A stretch of 64,000 nt of DNA from Xiashengella succiniciproducens. Its GTDB lineage: Bacteria; Bacteroidota; Bacteroidia; Bacteroidales; Marinilabiliaceae. This document shows positions 27,438 through 35,352 of the stretch, piece after piece; positions within the stretch are counted from its first letter, which is position 1; each line of letters starts with the position of its first letter. The position numbers were made by a program, and so were the translations under genes. The DNA lies in contig NZ_CP098400.1 in NCBI RefSeq assembly GCF_023674465.1, forward strand, positions 2,198,801 to 2,262,800. The letters run 5' to 3'. The notes beneath the pieces were generated by a model. The model saw only the letters and a program-made list of their open reading frames with translations. It was not told where the DNA came from and searched no databases.

Positions 27438-28146
27438 TTATAAGTTGGTGTTTTCCTGATTTACGGAGCAGGACATCCCCTCATTCTCTATTTTTTGTCG
27501 CAACCTCCCCGTCTGACTCACACCTACGCATAAAGTATTACTCAACTCCATGTCAGTAATATGCACGAAGCGCTGACCCTTTATAACACCTTGGTTTTTA
27601 ACCGAGACTTCTCCATTACATTCAACCCAGTTTAGCATATGCGTCTTATACTCTAATCCACTTAGCCAATGACAAAGTAACTTGGTTCGATGATCTTTAT
27701 GGAATGCTATAGACTCTCCCTTTTGGTTTGGTACAAGCCTTCTTTCAAGCGCAATTTCCTCCTGAAGCAACCGCAGACTCCCATCCTTTAGTGTTACCGC
27801 ATAGTGCCAGTTGTTTCTTTTGCAGATATCAAAAAAGCCTTGAGTTGGATAAAGCCCATCGGCTATTATAATTATTGGCAGGCGTGGAAACATCTTCTTT
27901 ATTTTTGATGGATAGTCGCTTAAAGGCCGCTTGCTCACAATCTTGCTTTTGATAGTTTGCTCTTCCCTCGTTACTTATCCACTCGGTGGCTATGGACAAA
28001 CTTAGGCCGGTGGGCGTTAGCAACTTAGCCTCAAGTACATTGTGTGACCATGTCACAACCCCGCTGCCAGACTTTTTATGCAGGCAATACTCACATATCT
28101 GGCTTATAACAGATTTCCCAGGACTTTGATAAACATGTTCTTCCAA
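27438..28146 (-). pseudogene. Frameshifted, N-terminally truncated DDE transposase, copy B
   Basis: The predicted products are identical to those of copy A: an N-terminal frame (28146-27829) and a C-terminal frame (27938-27438) offset by one base, with the same missing N-terminal domain. Identity of the lesion in both copies shows they derive from one already altered element. Confidence 0.8.
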
Positions 28147-28253
28147 AAGTAAAAGAACAATCGTTAAAAAATCATATATTTAATTGATTATCAGTGCTAT
28201 GATGAAAAAAGCATTAAAGAAATTGGCTATATTTGAAGTATCAAAAATAAACA

Positions 28254-28292
28254 AAAAGCCTGCTGGTCAGGTCGTTACCGCAGCAGGCTTTT
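28254..28292. terminator. Bidirectional hairpin inside IS copy B leader
   Basis: AAAAGCCTGCTG (28254-28265) with CAGCAGGCTTTT (28281-28292); the counterpart of 17381-17419. Confidence 0.75.
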
Positions 28293-28446
28293 AATCACTT
28301 TAAAATAAGTGCTTTATGGAAAAACACTCGCTATGCCGAGAGGCATAGCTTTTGCCAGATTTAGCGCGAAAAATAATATTTGGCAAATTTCCTGTTGCCT
28401 TAAATATCAGTACATTTAAGTTCACTAAAATTTTACGCTGAATTGC

Positions 28447-28457
28447 AAAATTTTATC
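28447..28457. repeat. Target-site duplication, right copy (composite transposon)
   Basis: AAAATTTTATC, exact match of 16408-16418. It lies 137 bases upstream of the rpoD ATG, so the transposon boundary is close to the rpoD promoter. Confidence 0.8.
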
Positions 28458-28594
28458 GTTGTTTTTAAAGTCTTTGTACCAAAATAGCATATCAACCGTT
28501 TTATACAATAATTAAATTAACAAATCAAAGAACAGTACTTATGTTTTTTTGTTAATATTACGTGACCTTAATTCTAAATCTTATTTGACATAGC

Positions 28595-29461
28595 ATGAGA
28601 CAACTCAAGATAACCAAGCAGGTAACCAACAGGGAAGCTCCCTCATTGGACAAGTACTTGCACGAGATTGGAAAGGTACCACTGATTACTGCAGAAGAGG
28701 AAGTACAACTTGCAAGAAAAATAAGGAATGGTGATGAACAGGCTCTGGAACGTCTGATCAACGCCAACCTTAGATTTGTGGTTTCGGTTGCAAAGCAATA
28801 TCAGAATCAAGGACTTAGCCTACCCGACCTGATAAACGAAGGAAACCTTGGCCTAATCAAGGCAGCCCAAAGGTTTGACGAGACCCGTGGATTCAAGTTT
28901 ATCTCCTATGCTGTTTGGTGGATTCGTCAGTCCATCCTTCAGGCACTTGCTGAACAGGCCAGGATAGTAAGACTTCCTCTGAACAAGATTGGTAGTATTA
29001 ATAAAATAAATAATACATTTGCGCGACTGGAACAGGAGTTCCAGCGCGAGCCTACATTTAACGAAATTGCAGAAGCACTCGACATAGCTCCCAAGGATGT
29101 CAAGGAAGCTCTAAAGATATCATCAAGACACGTTTCCATGGATGCTCCGCTTAAGGCTGACGAGGAAAATACACTTTATGATGTGCTGCTGCACTCCGAA
29201 TCAGAGAGTCCCGATTCACATCTGCTGGACGACTCACTGCGTCGGGAAATAGAACGCTCGCTGTCCACACTCTCTCCAAGGGAGGCTGATATCGTGAGGC
29301 TGTATTATGGGCTAAACGGAGAACCGCCATATTCACTTGAAGAGATTGGAAAACTCTTTAACCTGACACGCGAAAGAGTAAGACAGATTAAGGAAAAGGC
29401 AATAAAACGCCTGAGACACACTTATAGAAGTAAAATACTGAAATCGTACCTGGGCGAGTAA
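28595..29461 (+). CDS. rpoD: Primary sigma factor RpoD/SigA (short Bacteroidota form)
   Basis: The 288-residue protein lacks the long region 1.1 of Proteobacteria, as is usual in this phylum. It begins [19 protein letters not shown], has region 1.2 ([12 protein letters not shown]), region 2 ([53 protein letters not shown]), region 3 ([14 protein letters not shown]), and region 4 with helix-turn-helix [28 protein letters not shown]. This sigma directs RNA polymerase to TTTG/TAnnTTTG promoters like those marked here. A paralogue elsewhere in the genome could be the main one. rpe follows after 12 bases. Confidence 0.94.
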   Translation: MRQLKITKQVTNREAPSLDKYLHEIGKVPLITAEEEVQLARKIRNGDEQALERLINANLRFVVSVAKQYQNQGLSLPDLINEGNLGLIKAAQRFDETRGFKFISYAVWWIRQSILQALAEQARIVRLPLNKIGSINKINNTFARLEQEFQREPTFNEIAEALDIAPKDVKEALKISSRHVSMDAPLKADEENTLYDVLLHSESESPDSHLLDDSLRREIERSLSTLSPREADIVRLYYGLNGEPPYSLEEIGKLFNLTRERVRQIKEKAIKRLRHTYRSKILKSYLGE

Positions 29462-29473
29462 ATTTATAGCATA

Positions 29474-30124
29474 ATGCAGCACAAGATTGCACCGTCACTA
29501 CTGGCGGCGAATTTTACAAACCTTGCTAAAGACATTGATCTGATCAATAATAGTGAAGCCGACTGGCTTCACATAGATGTTATGGACGGGGTCTTTGTCC
29601 CTAATATTTCATTTGGTCCACCTGTTATAAAGGCTGTACATTCAATAGTTGAGCGACCTCTGGATGTACACCTCATGATAGTACAACCTGAGCGGTATAT
29701 TGAGATGTTTGCCGAACTGGGAGCCTATCTGCTCAATGTGCATTACGAGGCGTCCACACACCTTCACAGAACGGTGCAACAAATCAGGCAGCACGGAATG
29801 AAGGCCGGGGTTACTCTTAATCCCCACACTCCTGTTTCTGTATTGGAAGAGATAATTAATGATGTGGACCTTGTACTGCTAATGTCTGTCAACCCAGGTT
29901 TCGGAGGCCAGAAATTTATCGAACACACCTACGATAAGATTAAAAGGCTTAAGGAACTTATTTTACGTAAAGGCAGCAATGCCTTAATAGAGGTTGACGG
30001 CGGTGTTGACAATCACAATGCGGCTGCGCTTGTACAGGCCGGAGCAGACGTACTGGTAGCAGGAACCTATGTATTTGGTTCGCCCGACCCGGTCGAAGCT
30101 ATCAGAAAAATCAAACACCTTTGA
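29474..30124 (+). CDS. rpe: Ribulose-phosphate 3-epimerase
   Basis: Rpe interconverts ribulose 5-phosphate and xylulose 5-phosphate in the pentose phosphate pathway. The 216-residue TIM barrel shows IAPSLLAANF, the metal/catalytic HIDVMDGVFVPNISFGP, DVHLMI, MSVNPGFGGQKF and EVDGGVDN. It follows rpoD by 12 bases and is probably co-transcribed with it. The 3' end overlaps the tmRNA promoter. Confidence 0.96.
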   Translation: MQHKIAPSLLAANFTNLAKDIDLINNSEADWLHIDVMDGVFVPNISFGPPVIKAVHSIVERPLDVHLMIVQPERYIEMFAELGAYLLNVHYEASTHLHRTVQQIRQHGMKAGVTLNPHTPVSVLEEIINDVDLVLLMSVNPGFGGQKFIEHTYDKIKRLKELILRKGSNALIEVDGGVDNHNAAALVQAGADVLVAGTYVFGSPDPVEAIRKIKHL

Positions 30125-30150
30125 TTTCGCAATAATTGGTAGTATATTTG
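30120..30150 (+). promoter_or_regulatory. Promoter of ssrA, perfect Bacteroidota consensus
   Basis: TTTG (30120-30123), exactly 19 bases, then TATATTTG (30143-30150). The -33 box overlaps the rpe stop codon. A start near 30157 fits the mature tmRNA 5' end at 30173 after RNase P processing. Confidence 0.85.
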
Positions 30151-30172
30151 CGGAGACTTTACTACAACACCT

Positions 30173-30567
30173 GGGGCTGACATGGATTTGACAGCAGGGG
30201 TTAGTGGTATGTAAGCATGCCGAGCGCTGTGATACCGGCTCGATAATCCCGGACCACAAAAATTATCTGGCGAAGAAAATTACGCTCTCGCTGCTTAATC
30301 GAAGTATAGTAGATTGGCTTCATCCTTGCTCAAGGAGCTTGGACGAGACATCTTCCGGGTGCCCCTTCCCAAGGCGACCCGATTTGGAGGTGCAGTAAAT
30401 TGGGAATAGCCTGATGGCAGCCTCGGCTTGACGGCGAAACCTTTAGAGGCTAAGGGGATGTTCGGGTGTCTGTTCCCACACATCTCTCGAAAACTAATAA
30501 CAGAATAAGCATGTAGAAAGCATATGGCTTCCTTGTTTGGACGAGGGTTCAATCCCCTCCAGCTCCA
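30173..30567 (+). ncRNA. ssrA: tmRNA (transfer-messenger RNA)
   Basis: The 5' end GGGGCTGA and the 3' end CAGCTCC form the tRNA-like acceptor stem, and GGGTTCAATCCCC is the T arm. The discriminator A is at 30567 and CCA is not encoded. The tag frame is GGC GAA GAA AAT TAC GCT CTC GCT GCT TAA (30269-30298), giving GEENYALAA, with the ALAA degron. The RNA rescues stalled ribosomes together with SmpB. Length is about 395 nt. Confidence 0.96.
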
Positions 30568-30591
30568 CAAAAAAGATTTCAGAATTTTTCA

Positions 30592-30633
30592 AAAAACACA
30601 AAATCCCTTTTGCTAAAGGGATTTTGTGTTTTT
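30592..30633 (+). terminator. Rho-independent terminator of ssrA
   Basis: A perfect 19-bp stem, 30592-30610 with 30615-30633, has a TGCT loop and a T-rich 3' arm. It is nearly symmetric and may also act on the minus-strand kinase gene that ends at 30698. Confidence 0.9.
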
Positions 30634-30697
30634 ATACAGTTCGTCAGGCTTTAATAAGACCGTATCTGATTGTAGAGAGAATACTTCCAGTTTGGGT

Positions 30698-32629
30698 CTA
30701 ATTAGGTTCACGCTCATCAAGCAGGAACTCATCCACAATATAAAGAACCTGATATAATTCACTTATTTTTACAGGTTTAAGCATCCTGTGCACTCCGAGT
30801 GACTTGCACTCCAGTTGGAGATTAACATCATCAAATGAAGAGAACAATACCAGGATTGGAATCTGGCTTTTGGGTCCTTCAGTTGAGCGTATCCGCCTCA
30901 CCAGTTCCAGGCCGTTGATAACCGGTATATTGAAGTCTATTACCATAAAGTCCACTGAAAAATCAGAATCAAGGTACATAACAGCTTCTACCCCATCAGA
31001 TGCTTCCTGGACATCCATACCTTTGAAACGAAGCATCTCAGAAATAACCGACCTGCTAAGTAGATTATTTCCCACAAGCAATGTATTTTTGATTGCCTTC
31101 AATGCTGGTCCCCTTAGCTCAGCTTCTGCGTTGTAAACAGGCAACCGGAGGTCAAATGAGAAGGTGCTGCCCATGCCGGGAGTGCTGCTAAGCTTTATCT
31201 CAGTTCCCATCTTATGCAGTAAAAGTCCCGATATTACAAGACCGAGTCCGGTTCCCCCAACTTTTCCCACATATGCGGTATTAACCTGACTGAAGTTCTT
31301 AAACAGCTTCTTACGGTCATTCTCAGATATTCCTATACCAGTGTCTCTCACTGACACATGATATATACATTCTGATCTATTCAGATCCAGAGATTTTTCT
31401 CTTAGACTTACCTCAACTTCACCATTATCGGTAAACTTGATTGCATTACTGATCAAGTTCATCAGGACCTGTCTAAATCTAAGCTCATCAATGACAACAT
31501 CTGAGTGAATACCAGGTTGTATATTTAGGATAAACTCAACACCTTTCCTGTGTGCGTTGTATTTGAGCATGTCGGCAACACCCTCGGTTATACTGACTAT
31601 GTTGCCCCTGGCCGGACGAAGTTCAAGTTTACCAGCCTCAATCTTTGAAAAATCCAACACATTGTTGATAAGCTCCAACAAGGTATTGGCAGAAAGAACC
31701 AGATTATCCACATAGTGCTTTTGCACATCCGACAATTCAGTAATTGAAAGAAGCTCAGCAAACCCGATTACACCATTGAGCGGGGTCCGTATCTCATGGC
31801 TCATATTGGCCAGAAACTCACTCTTTGCCCTATTAGCAGCCTCTGCATTTCCCTTTGCTTTCAGAAGTTCCCTTGTATTATTCTTATCCTCGGTGATATC
31901 TTTAATTACTACTATAGTATAAAAAGGTTCCGGATTCAATACCTGTACACTAACCTCTAAGAGCTCACCTGACTTCAGCTTAATAAAAGTCTCAAAATAA
32001 GACACATGTCCATGTATGGCTTTGGCAAGACCACGCAACAATCTTTTTTTGCGTGGTACAAAACGAAGAAAGTGTTTTCCTATAACCTCATCAGATGAAT
32101 ATCCTGTAATCTTGAAACCGCTTTCATTACATCTCCGGATATTACCCTTCCTACCAATAGAAATAATTCCAAAAGGCAATTGATCAACAAACTCGACAAG
32201 TTGTTGATCTCTGATTATCAATTTTTGAGTGTTTATGTTTGACTCAATACCTGTAGCCAGAATAGCAGCCAGAATATATAAATGAGGCTGAAGGCTTTCA
32301 GCCGGAGTAGTGCTAAAACAAAGACTTCCAATATTATTAACCCCCGTAAAAAGATCAATCTTAAAAAGGCTATCTACAGAGTTGCCCGTTGATTCCGGAA
32401 GAACTTCCGGTTCATCGACTATTATCTGAACCCTATCAACACCACTAACATTCTGAAAAAACAATTCAAGGTCTTTATACAGCTGCTTTAAATCACCCTG
32501 CCTGTTAAGAATCTGTAGTAATACGACAATATTGTTTTGCTCCTCAACCCTCCTTGCAAGCATATCCAAACTCGTACTCGCAGAATCTCCCCTACTTTGC
32601 TGAACCCAAAAATCTTCCATAAATTTCAT
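30698..32629 (-). CDS. Hybrid sensor histidine kinase with degenerate receiver
   Basis: The 643-residue protein has an N-terminal GAF-like or uncharacterised sensor region (1-140) without membrane segments, a PAS domain (about 145-255; GIISIGRKGNIRRCNESGFKITGYS), HisKA with SHEIRTPLNGVIGF (phospho-His near 278), HATPase (DTGIGISENDRKK, GGTGLGLVIS) and a receiver (about 520-640). The receiver keeps the phospho-acceptor Asp (VIDFNIPVING), a Ser switch residue (LFSS) and the Lys (LKPVK). The acidic metal-binding pair, normally DD, is replaced by GN-N (LLVGNNLLS), so phosphorylation there may be weak or absent. No cognate regulator is adjacent. The protein is cytoplasmic by prediction. Confidence 0.9.
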   Translation of the reverse strand: MKFMEDFWVQQSRGDSASTSLDMLARRVEEQNNIVVLLQILNRQGDLKQLYKDLELFFQNVSGVDRVQIIVDEPEVLPESTGNSVDSLFKIDLFTGVNNIGSLCFSTTPAESLQPHLYILAAILATGIESNINTQKLIIRDQQLVEFVDQLPFGIISIGRKGNIRRCNESGFKITGYSSDEVIGKHFLRFVPRKKRLLRGLAKAIHGHVSYFETFIKLKSGELLEVSVQVLNPEPFYTIVVIKDITEDKNNTRELLKAKGNAEAANRAKSEFLANMSHEIRTPLNGVIGFAELLSITELSDVQKHYVDNLVLSANTLLELINNVLDFSKIEAGKLELRPARGNIVSITEGVADMLKYNAHRKGVEFILNIQPGIHSDVVIDELRFRQVLMNLISNAIKFTDNGEVEVSLREKSLDLNRSECIYHVSVRDTGIGISENDRKKLFKNFSQVNTAYVGKVGGTGLGLVISGLLLHKMGTEIKLSSTPGMGSTFSFDLRLPVYNAEAELRGPALKAIKNTLLVGNNLLSRSVISEMLRFKGMDVQEASDGVEAVMYLDSDFSVDFMVIDFNIPVINGLELVRRIRSTEGPKSQIPILVLFSSFDDVNLQLECKSLGVHRMLKPVKISELYQVLYIVDEFLLDEREPN

Positions 32630-32970
32630 TGAATAAATCTAACCCCTCGATCCTTACTTTCCGAACAAGCTGTGATGATCAAAAAGGTATTTATCCTATA
32701 AGCTAATTATTCTATTGATAGTACCTCTCAGGTATTTTGCACTATACCTATTGTCTCAAAAAGGATACTCAAGTGATGAAATTACGGGAAACATTCTGTA
32801 ATAGTCAACTTTATTCCACAAAAAGACAAAAATTATAACTTACAAGGACAGGTCATGAAATAGTCCATATTTAAGTCCACAAGTGCTTAGATAATCAGAA
32901 TCATATAAAATAAAAAAGCCTGTAAATCTGTCGATTTACAGGCTTTTGGATCAATCTGAGATTGATATTG
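32630..32970. other. Intergenic region between kinase and tRNA genes
   Basis: About 340 bases without a gene. The right end holds the tRNA terminator (32914-32947). The left end should hold the kinase promoter, but I see no clear box. Confidence 0.6.
32911..32947 (-). terminator. Rho-independent terminator of the tRNA pair
   Basis: AAAAGCCTGTAAATC (32914-32928), loop TGTC and GATTTACAGGCTTTT (32933-32947) pair perfectly, with a T tract on the minus strand. Confidence 0.9.
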
Positions 32971-33044
32971 TCGGGGTACCAGGATTCGAACCTGGGACCC
33001 CCTGGTCCCAAACCAGGTGCGCTACCGGACTGCGCTACACCCCG
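32971..33044 (-). tRNA. tRNA-Pro (TGG)
   Basis: The minus strand starts CGGGGTGTAGCGCAG and ends with the T arm GGTTCGAATCC and acceptor TACCCCG plus discriminator A. The anticodon loop reads TTTGGGA with anticodon TGG. It is 74 nt long and CCA is not encoded. Confidence 0.95.
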
Positions 33045-33054
33045 AATTCTAGCT

Positions 33055-33142
<88 letters not shown>

Positions 33143-33268
33143 AGTACAACTTCACAATCCGCGTTTGGATTGCGAGTGCAAATGTATAAAATTGATTGAT
33201 ATCTCCAAAACAAAAAACTACATTTACATATAAACAAATTAACCCACCACACCGAAATCAGTGATTCT

Positions 33269-34276
33269 ATGGATACTATATATTATCATATAAAAGGAAA
33301 ATTAGATAAAGTCCGGGATCAGCTATTGAAAAAACAAAATGTAGTTGCTGTCGGAATCGGATACAAGACTGTAGAAGGCCACACTACAGGTGATTTGTCC
33401 ATAATCTGCTCTGTTGCTGACAAGAAACCAATTAGCAAGCTGAGTACTGCAGATCTGATACCCCGTGTAATTGAGGGAATTCCCACAGATGTATTTAATT
33501 CAGGTGTGATCAATGTAGTCAGTAATCCAAAAGCCCGTATCAGGCCAGTACCTGCCGGTTGCAGCATCAGCCACACATCAGTTACTGCCGGCACTTTGGG
33601 TTGCTGGGTTAAGAAAAAGGATCAGCTTTATCTCCTGTCAAATAATCATGTGATTGCAAATAATAACGAAGCCTCTCCCGGTGACCTGATAATTCAACCG
33701 GGGAGCTACGATGGTGGACTGGCTCCTGATGATGTTATTGCAATACTAAGTGAGTTTGTTCCAATCAGCTTCCGCGAAGATGAGATTTCATCAGCCGGTG
33801 GAATTTCCGGTTTTATAGCAGGATTCCTTAACCTATTATATAAGTTATCTGGAAGCCGCACCCGCATCAAAGTGTACAAGGAACAAAGCAAAACCAATCT
33901 TTGCGACGCAGCAATAGCACATCCTCTGAATGCTGAGGAGGTAGCGCTTGAAGTCCTTGAACTTGGCAAAATACAGGGGATGAAAGAAGGAAAGCTTGAT
34001 ATGAAAATCAGAAAGTTTGGCCGTACCACTGCCCTGACAAACGGAGTTATTACACAAACAGACTTAAGTGTTGTGGTCAACTATGGCTATAATAAAACAG
34101 CCCTGTTTTCCGACCAGCTCATGGCAGGAGCCATGAGCCAGGGTGGAGACAGCGGATCTGCAGTACTTGACGAAGAGAACAACCTTGTGGGCCTTCTCTT
34201 CGCTGGTAGCGATACAACCACTATCATCAACAGAATACAGAATGTTTTTTCAGCGCTGGACATTACCCTTCCGTAA
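33269..34276 (+). CDS. Trypsin-like serine protease, cytoplasmic form
   Basis: The 335-residue protein has a chymotrypsin-fold triad: His127 (LLSNNHVIA), Asp213 (CDAAIAHP) and Ser295 (SQGGDSGSAVLD). No signal peptide is seen. An N-terminal domain of about 90 residues (VVAVGIGYKTVEGH, SIICSV, IPRVIEGIPTDVF) precedes the protease. A similar domain appears alone in the next gene, which overlaps this one by 35 bases. The organisation suggests a regulated intracellular protease with a pro-domain-like or partner domain. Substrates are unknown. Confidence 0.82.
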   Translation: MDTIYYHIKGKLDKVRDQLLKKQNVVAVGIGYKTVEGHTTGDLSIICSVADKKPISKLSTADLIPRVIEGIPTDVFNSGVINVVSNPKARIRPVPAGCSISHTSVTAGTLGCWVKKKDQLYLLSNNHVIANNNEASPGDLIIQPGSYDGGLAPDDVIAILSEFVPISFREDEISSAGGISGFIAGFLNLLYKLSGSRTRIKVYKEQSKTNLCDAAIAHPLNAEEVALEVLELGKIQGMKEGKLDMKIRKFGRTTALTNGVITQTDLSVVVNYGYNKTALFSDQLMAGAMSQGGDSGSAVLDEENNLVGLLFAGSDTTTIINRIQNVFSALDITLP

Positions 34277-34502
34277 AGAAGACAGGGAATTGAAAAAAGT
34301 AAGAGAGGTCAGACAGAAATTCGAACAGGAATGGCTGAAAATTGAAGGAGTATCCTCCATCGGAATTGGTAAGGAAGGTAGCTCCTATGCTATTGTTATA
34401 AGCTATTCCACCAATGAAACCTATATCAGAACTAATATCCCAGCTCAAGTTGAAGGCATCCCCATCATCTTTACCTACTCAGGTGAAATTACTATTCATT
34501 GA
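34242..34502 (+). CDS. Small protein resembling the N-terminal domain of the upstream protease
   Basis: The 86-residue product starts at ATG 34242, inside the end of the protease gene (35-base overlap; translational coupling likely). It has the same pattern as the protease N-terminal domain: a helix (VREVRQKFEQEWLKI), GVSSIGIGKEG, an alternating strand (YAIVISYS) and IPAQVEGIPIIF. I infer it is a partial duplication that could bind or regulate the protease. The frame is open to 34143, but an earlier start would lie deep inside the protease. Confidence 0.7.
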   Translation: MFFQRWTLPFRKEDRELKKVREVRQKFEQEWLKIEGVSSIGIGKEGSSYAIVISYSTNETYIRTNIPAQVEGIPIIFTYSGEITIH

Positions 34503-34634
34503 TAACCGGACAAACTCATCGGCGATAAAATTATCCTAATTAACATTTGTACACTTACGTCCAGAAAGTCAGATTTCACAAGCCTTTCGAAGATTTATAG
34601 CTAAACAACACTGTTCTTTAACATACTTACAAGT

Positions 34635-34665
34635 ATTGGATTACTTCATTAATGGTATATATTTG
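34635..34665 (+). promoter_or_regulatory. Candidate promoter of the yceI-porin operon
   Basis: A -33-like ATTG (34635-34638), 19 bases, then TATATTTG (34658-34665), an exact TAnnTTTG match. It gives a leader of about 75 bases before ATG 34747. Confidence 0.6.
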
Positions 34666-34746
34666 CGTCATATAGGACAACTTTGTCTTGGTTGACAAAT
34701 TAGTCCGAAATGTCGAATAGTTTAAACAAGAAAAACCTGATATACC

Positions 34747-35316
34747 ATGAAAAGAGCAATCAATCTTTTATTACTGATCACCTTACCGTTGTTTTCAGCC
34801 ATTCATGCTGAGAACGTCACAGTAGATCAAAAGCAGAGTAAAATTGAAGTAACCGGGACCTCTACCCTACACGACTGGGAACTCAGTACTTCAGCTATTA
34901 ACGGGACAAGTAGTATTGCAAAGAATGGTAACGGACAAATAGAGATTAGCAACACCAAGATTACTATCAAGTCAACCGACTTGAAAAGCGGCAATTCTGG
35001 TCTGGACAAAAAGGCTTATGAGGCTTTAATGACAGACAAGCATGCAAATATAACCTTTGTACAAACCGCCATGGTTGAGGTAGCTGAAAAGAATGGTGAG
35101 TTTACTGCCAAAGTAAGCGGCAATCTTGTAATTGCAGGTAAATCGAAACCAGCAACTATCACTATCAAGGGACAGGCTCTTCAAAACAGCTACAAGATTA
35201 GTGGTAATGTTCCTCTCAAGATGACTGAGTTTGGAATTGAACCACCCAAAGCTATGATGGGAACCATCAAATCTGGTGATGATATCGTTGTGAAATTCGA
35301 TACTTACCTCAAATAA
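34747..35316 (+). CDS. YceI-family periplasmic lipid-binding-like protein
   Basis: The 189-residue protein has a signal peptide (ending SAIHAEN) and the YceI lipocalin-like beta barrel: VTGTSTLHDWEL, IKSTDLKSGNSGLDKKAYEALMTDKHANITF, GNLVIAGKSKPATITIKG, LKMTEFGIEPPKAMMGTIKSGDDIVVKF. YceI proteins bind amphiphilic or isoprenoid molecules in the periplasm. It is the first gene of an operon with a porin-like protein (36 bases downstream) and a second, divergent YceI-type gene. The three may act on one ligand. Confidence 0.88.
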   Translation: MKRAINLLLLITLPLFSAIHAENVTVDQKQSKIEVTGTSTLHDWELSTSAINGTSSIAKNGNGQIEISNTKITIKSTDLKSGNSGLDKKAYEALMTDKHANITFVQTAMVEVAEKNGEFTAKVSGNLVIAGKSKPATITIKGQALQNSYKISGNVPLKMTEFGIEPPKAMMGTIKSGDDIVVKFDTYLK

Positions 35317-35352
35317 TTCCTGAAAACTAATAACAAACCATAATTAAAACAC

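Larger units (their letters stand above)
16419..28446. mobile_element. Composite transposon, about 12 kb, flanked by two IS copies
   Basis: Two near-identical 1156-bp insertion sequences in the same orientation (16419-17574 and 27291-28446) bracket 9.7 kb of cargo, and the whole unit is flanked by an 11-bp direct repeat. The cargo is a PqqD/peptide/HprK-like operon interrupted by an IS3 element, an IS1182-type element and two secreted type IX proteins, the right-hand one cut off by the IS. Removing the unit restores a short rho-rpoD intergenic region. An alternative history gives the same structure: a circle carrying one IS plus cargo recombining into a single resident IS. It is known to be a unit from the repeats; its mobility today is doubtful because both transposases look broken. 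Confidence 0.8.
27291..28446 (-). mobile_element. IS copy B (IS4-like), right end of composite
   Basis: The left inverted repeat AGCAATTCAG (27291-27300) and right CTGAATTGC (28438-28446) match copy A. The inner part is almost identical to 16419-17574, with scattered substitutions in the non-coding leader. The left end interrupts the secreted protein gene; the right end abuts AAAATTTTATC. Confidence 0.85.

Noticed and set aside
30204-30570. Short open frames on both strands around 30200-30570
   Set aside because: They are shadows of the tmRNA gene; only the nine-residue tag frame is real.
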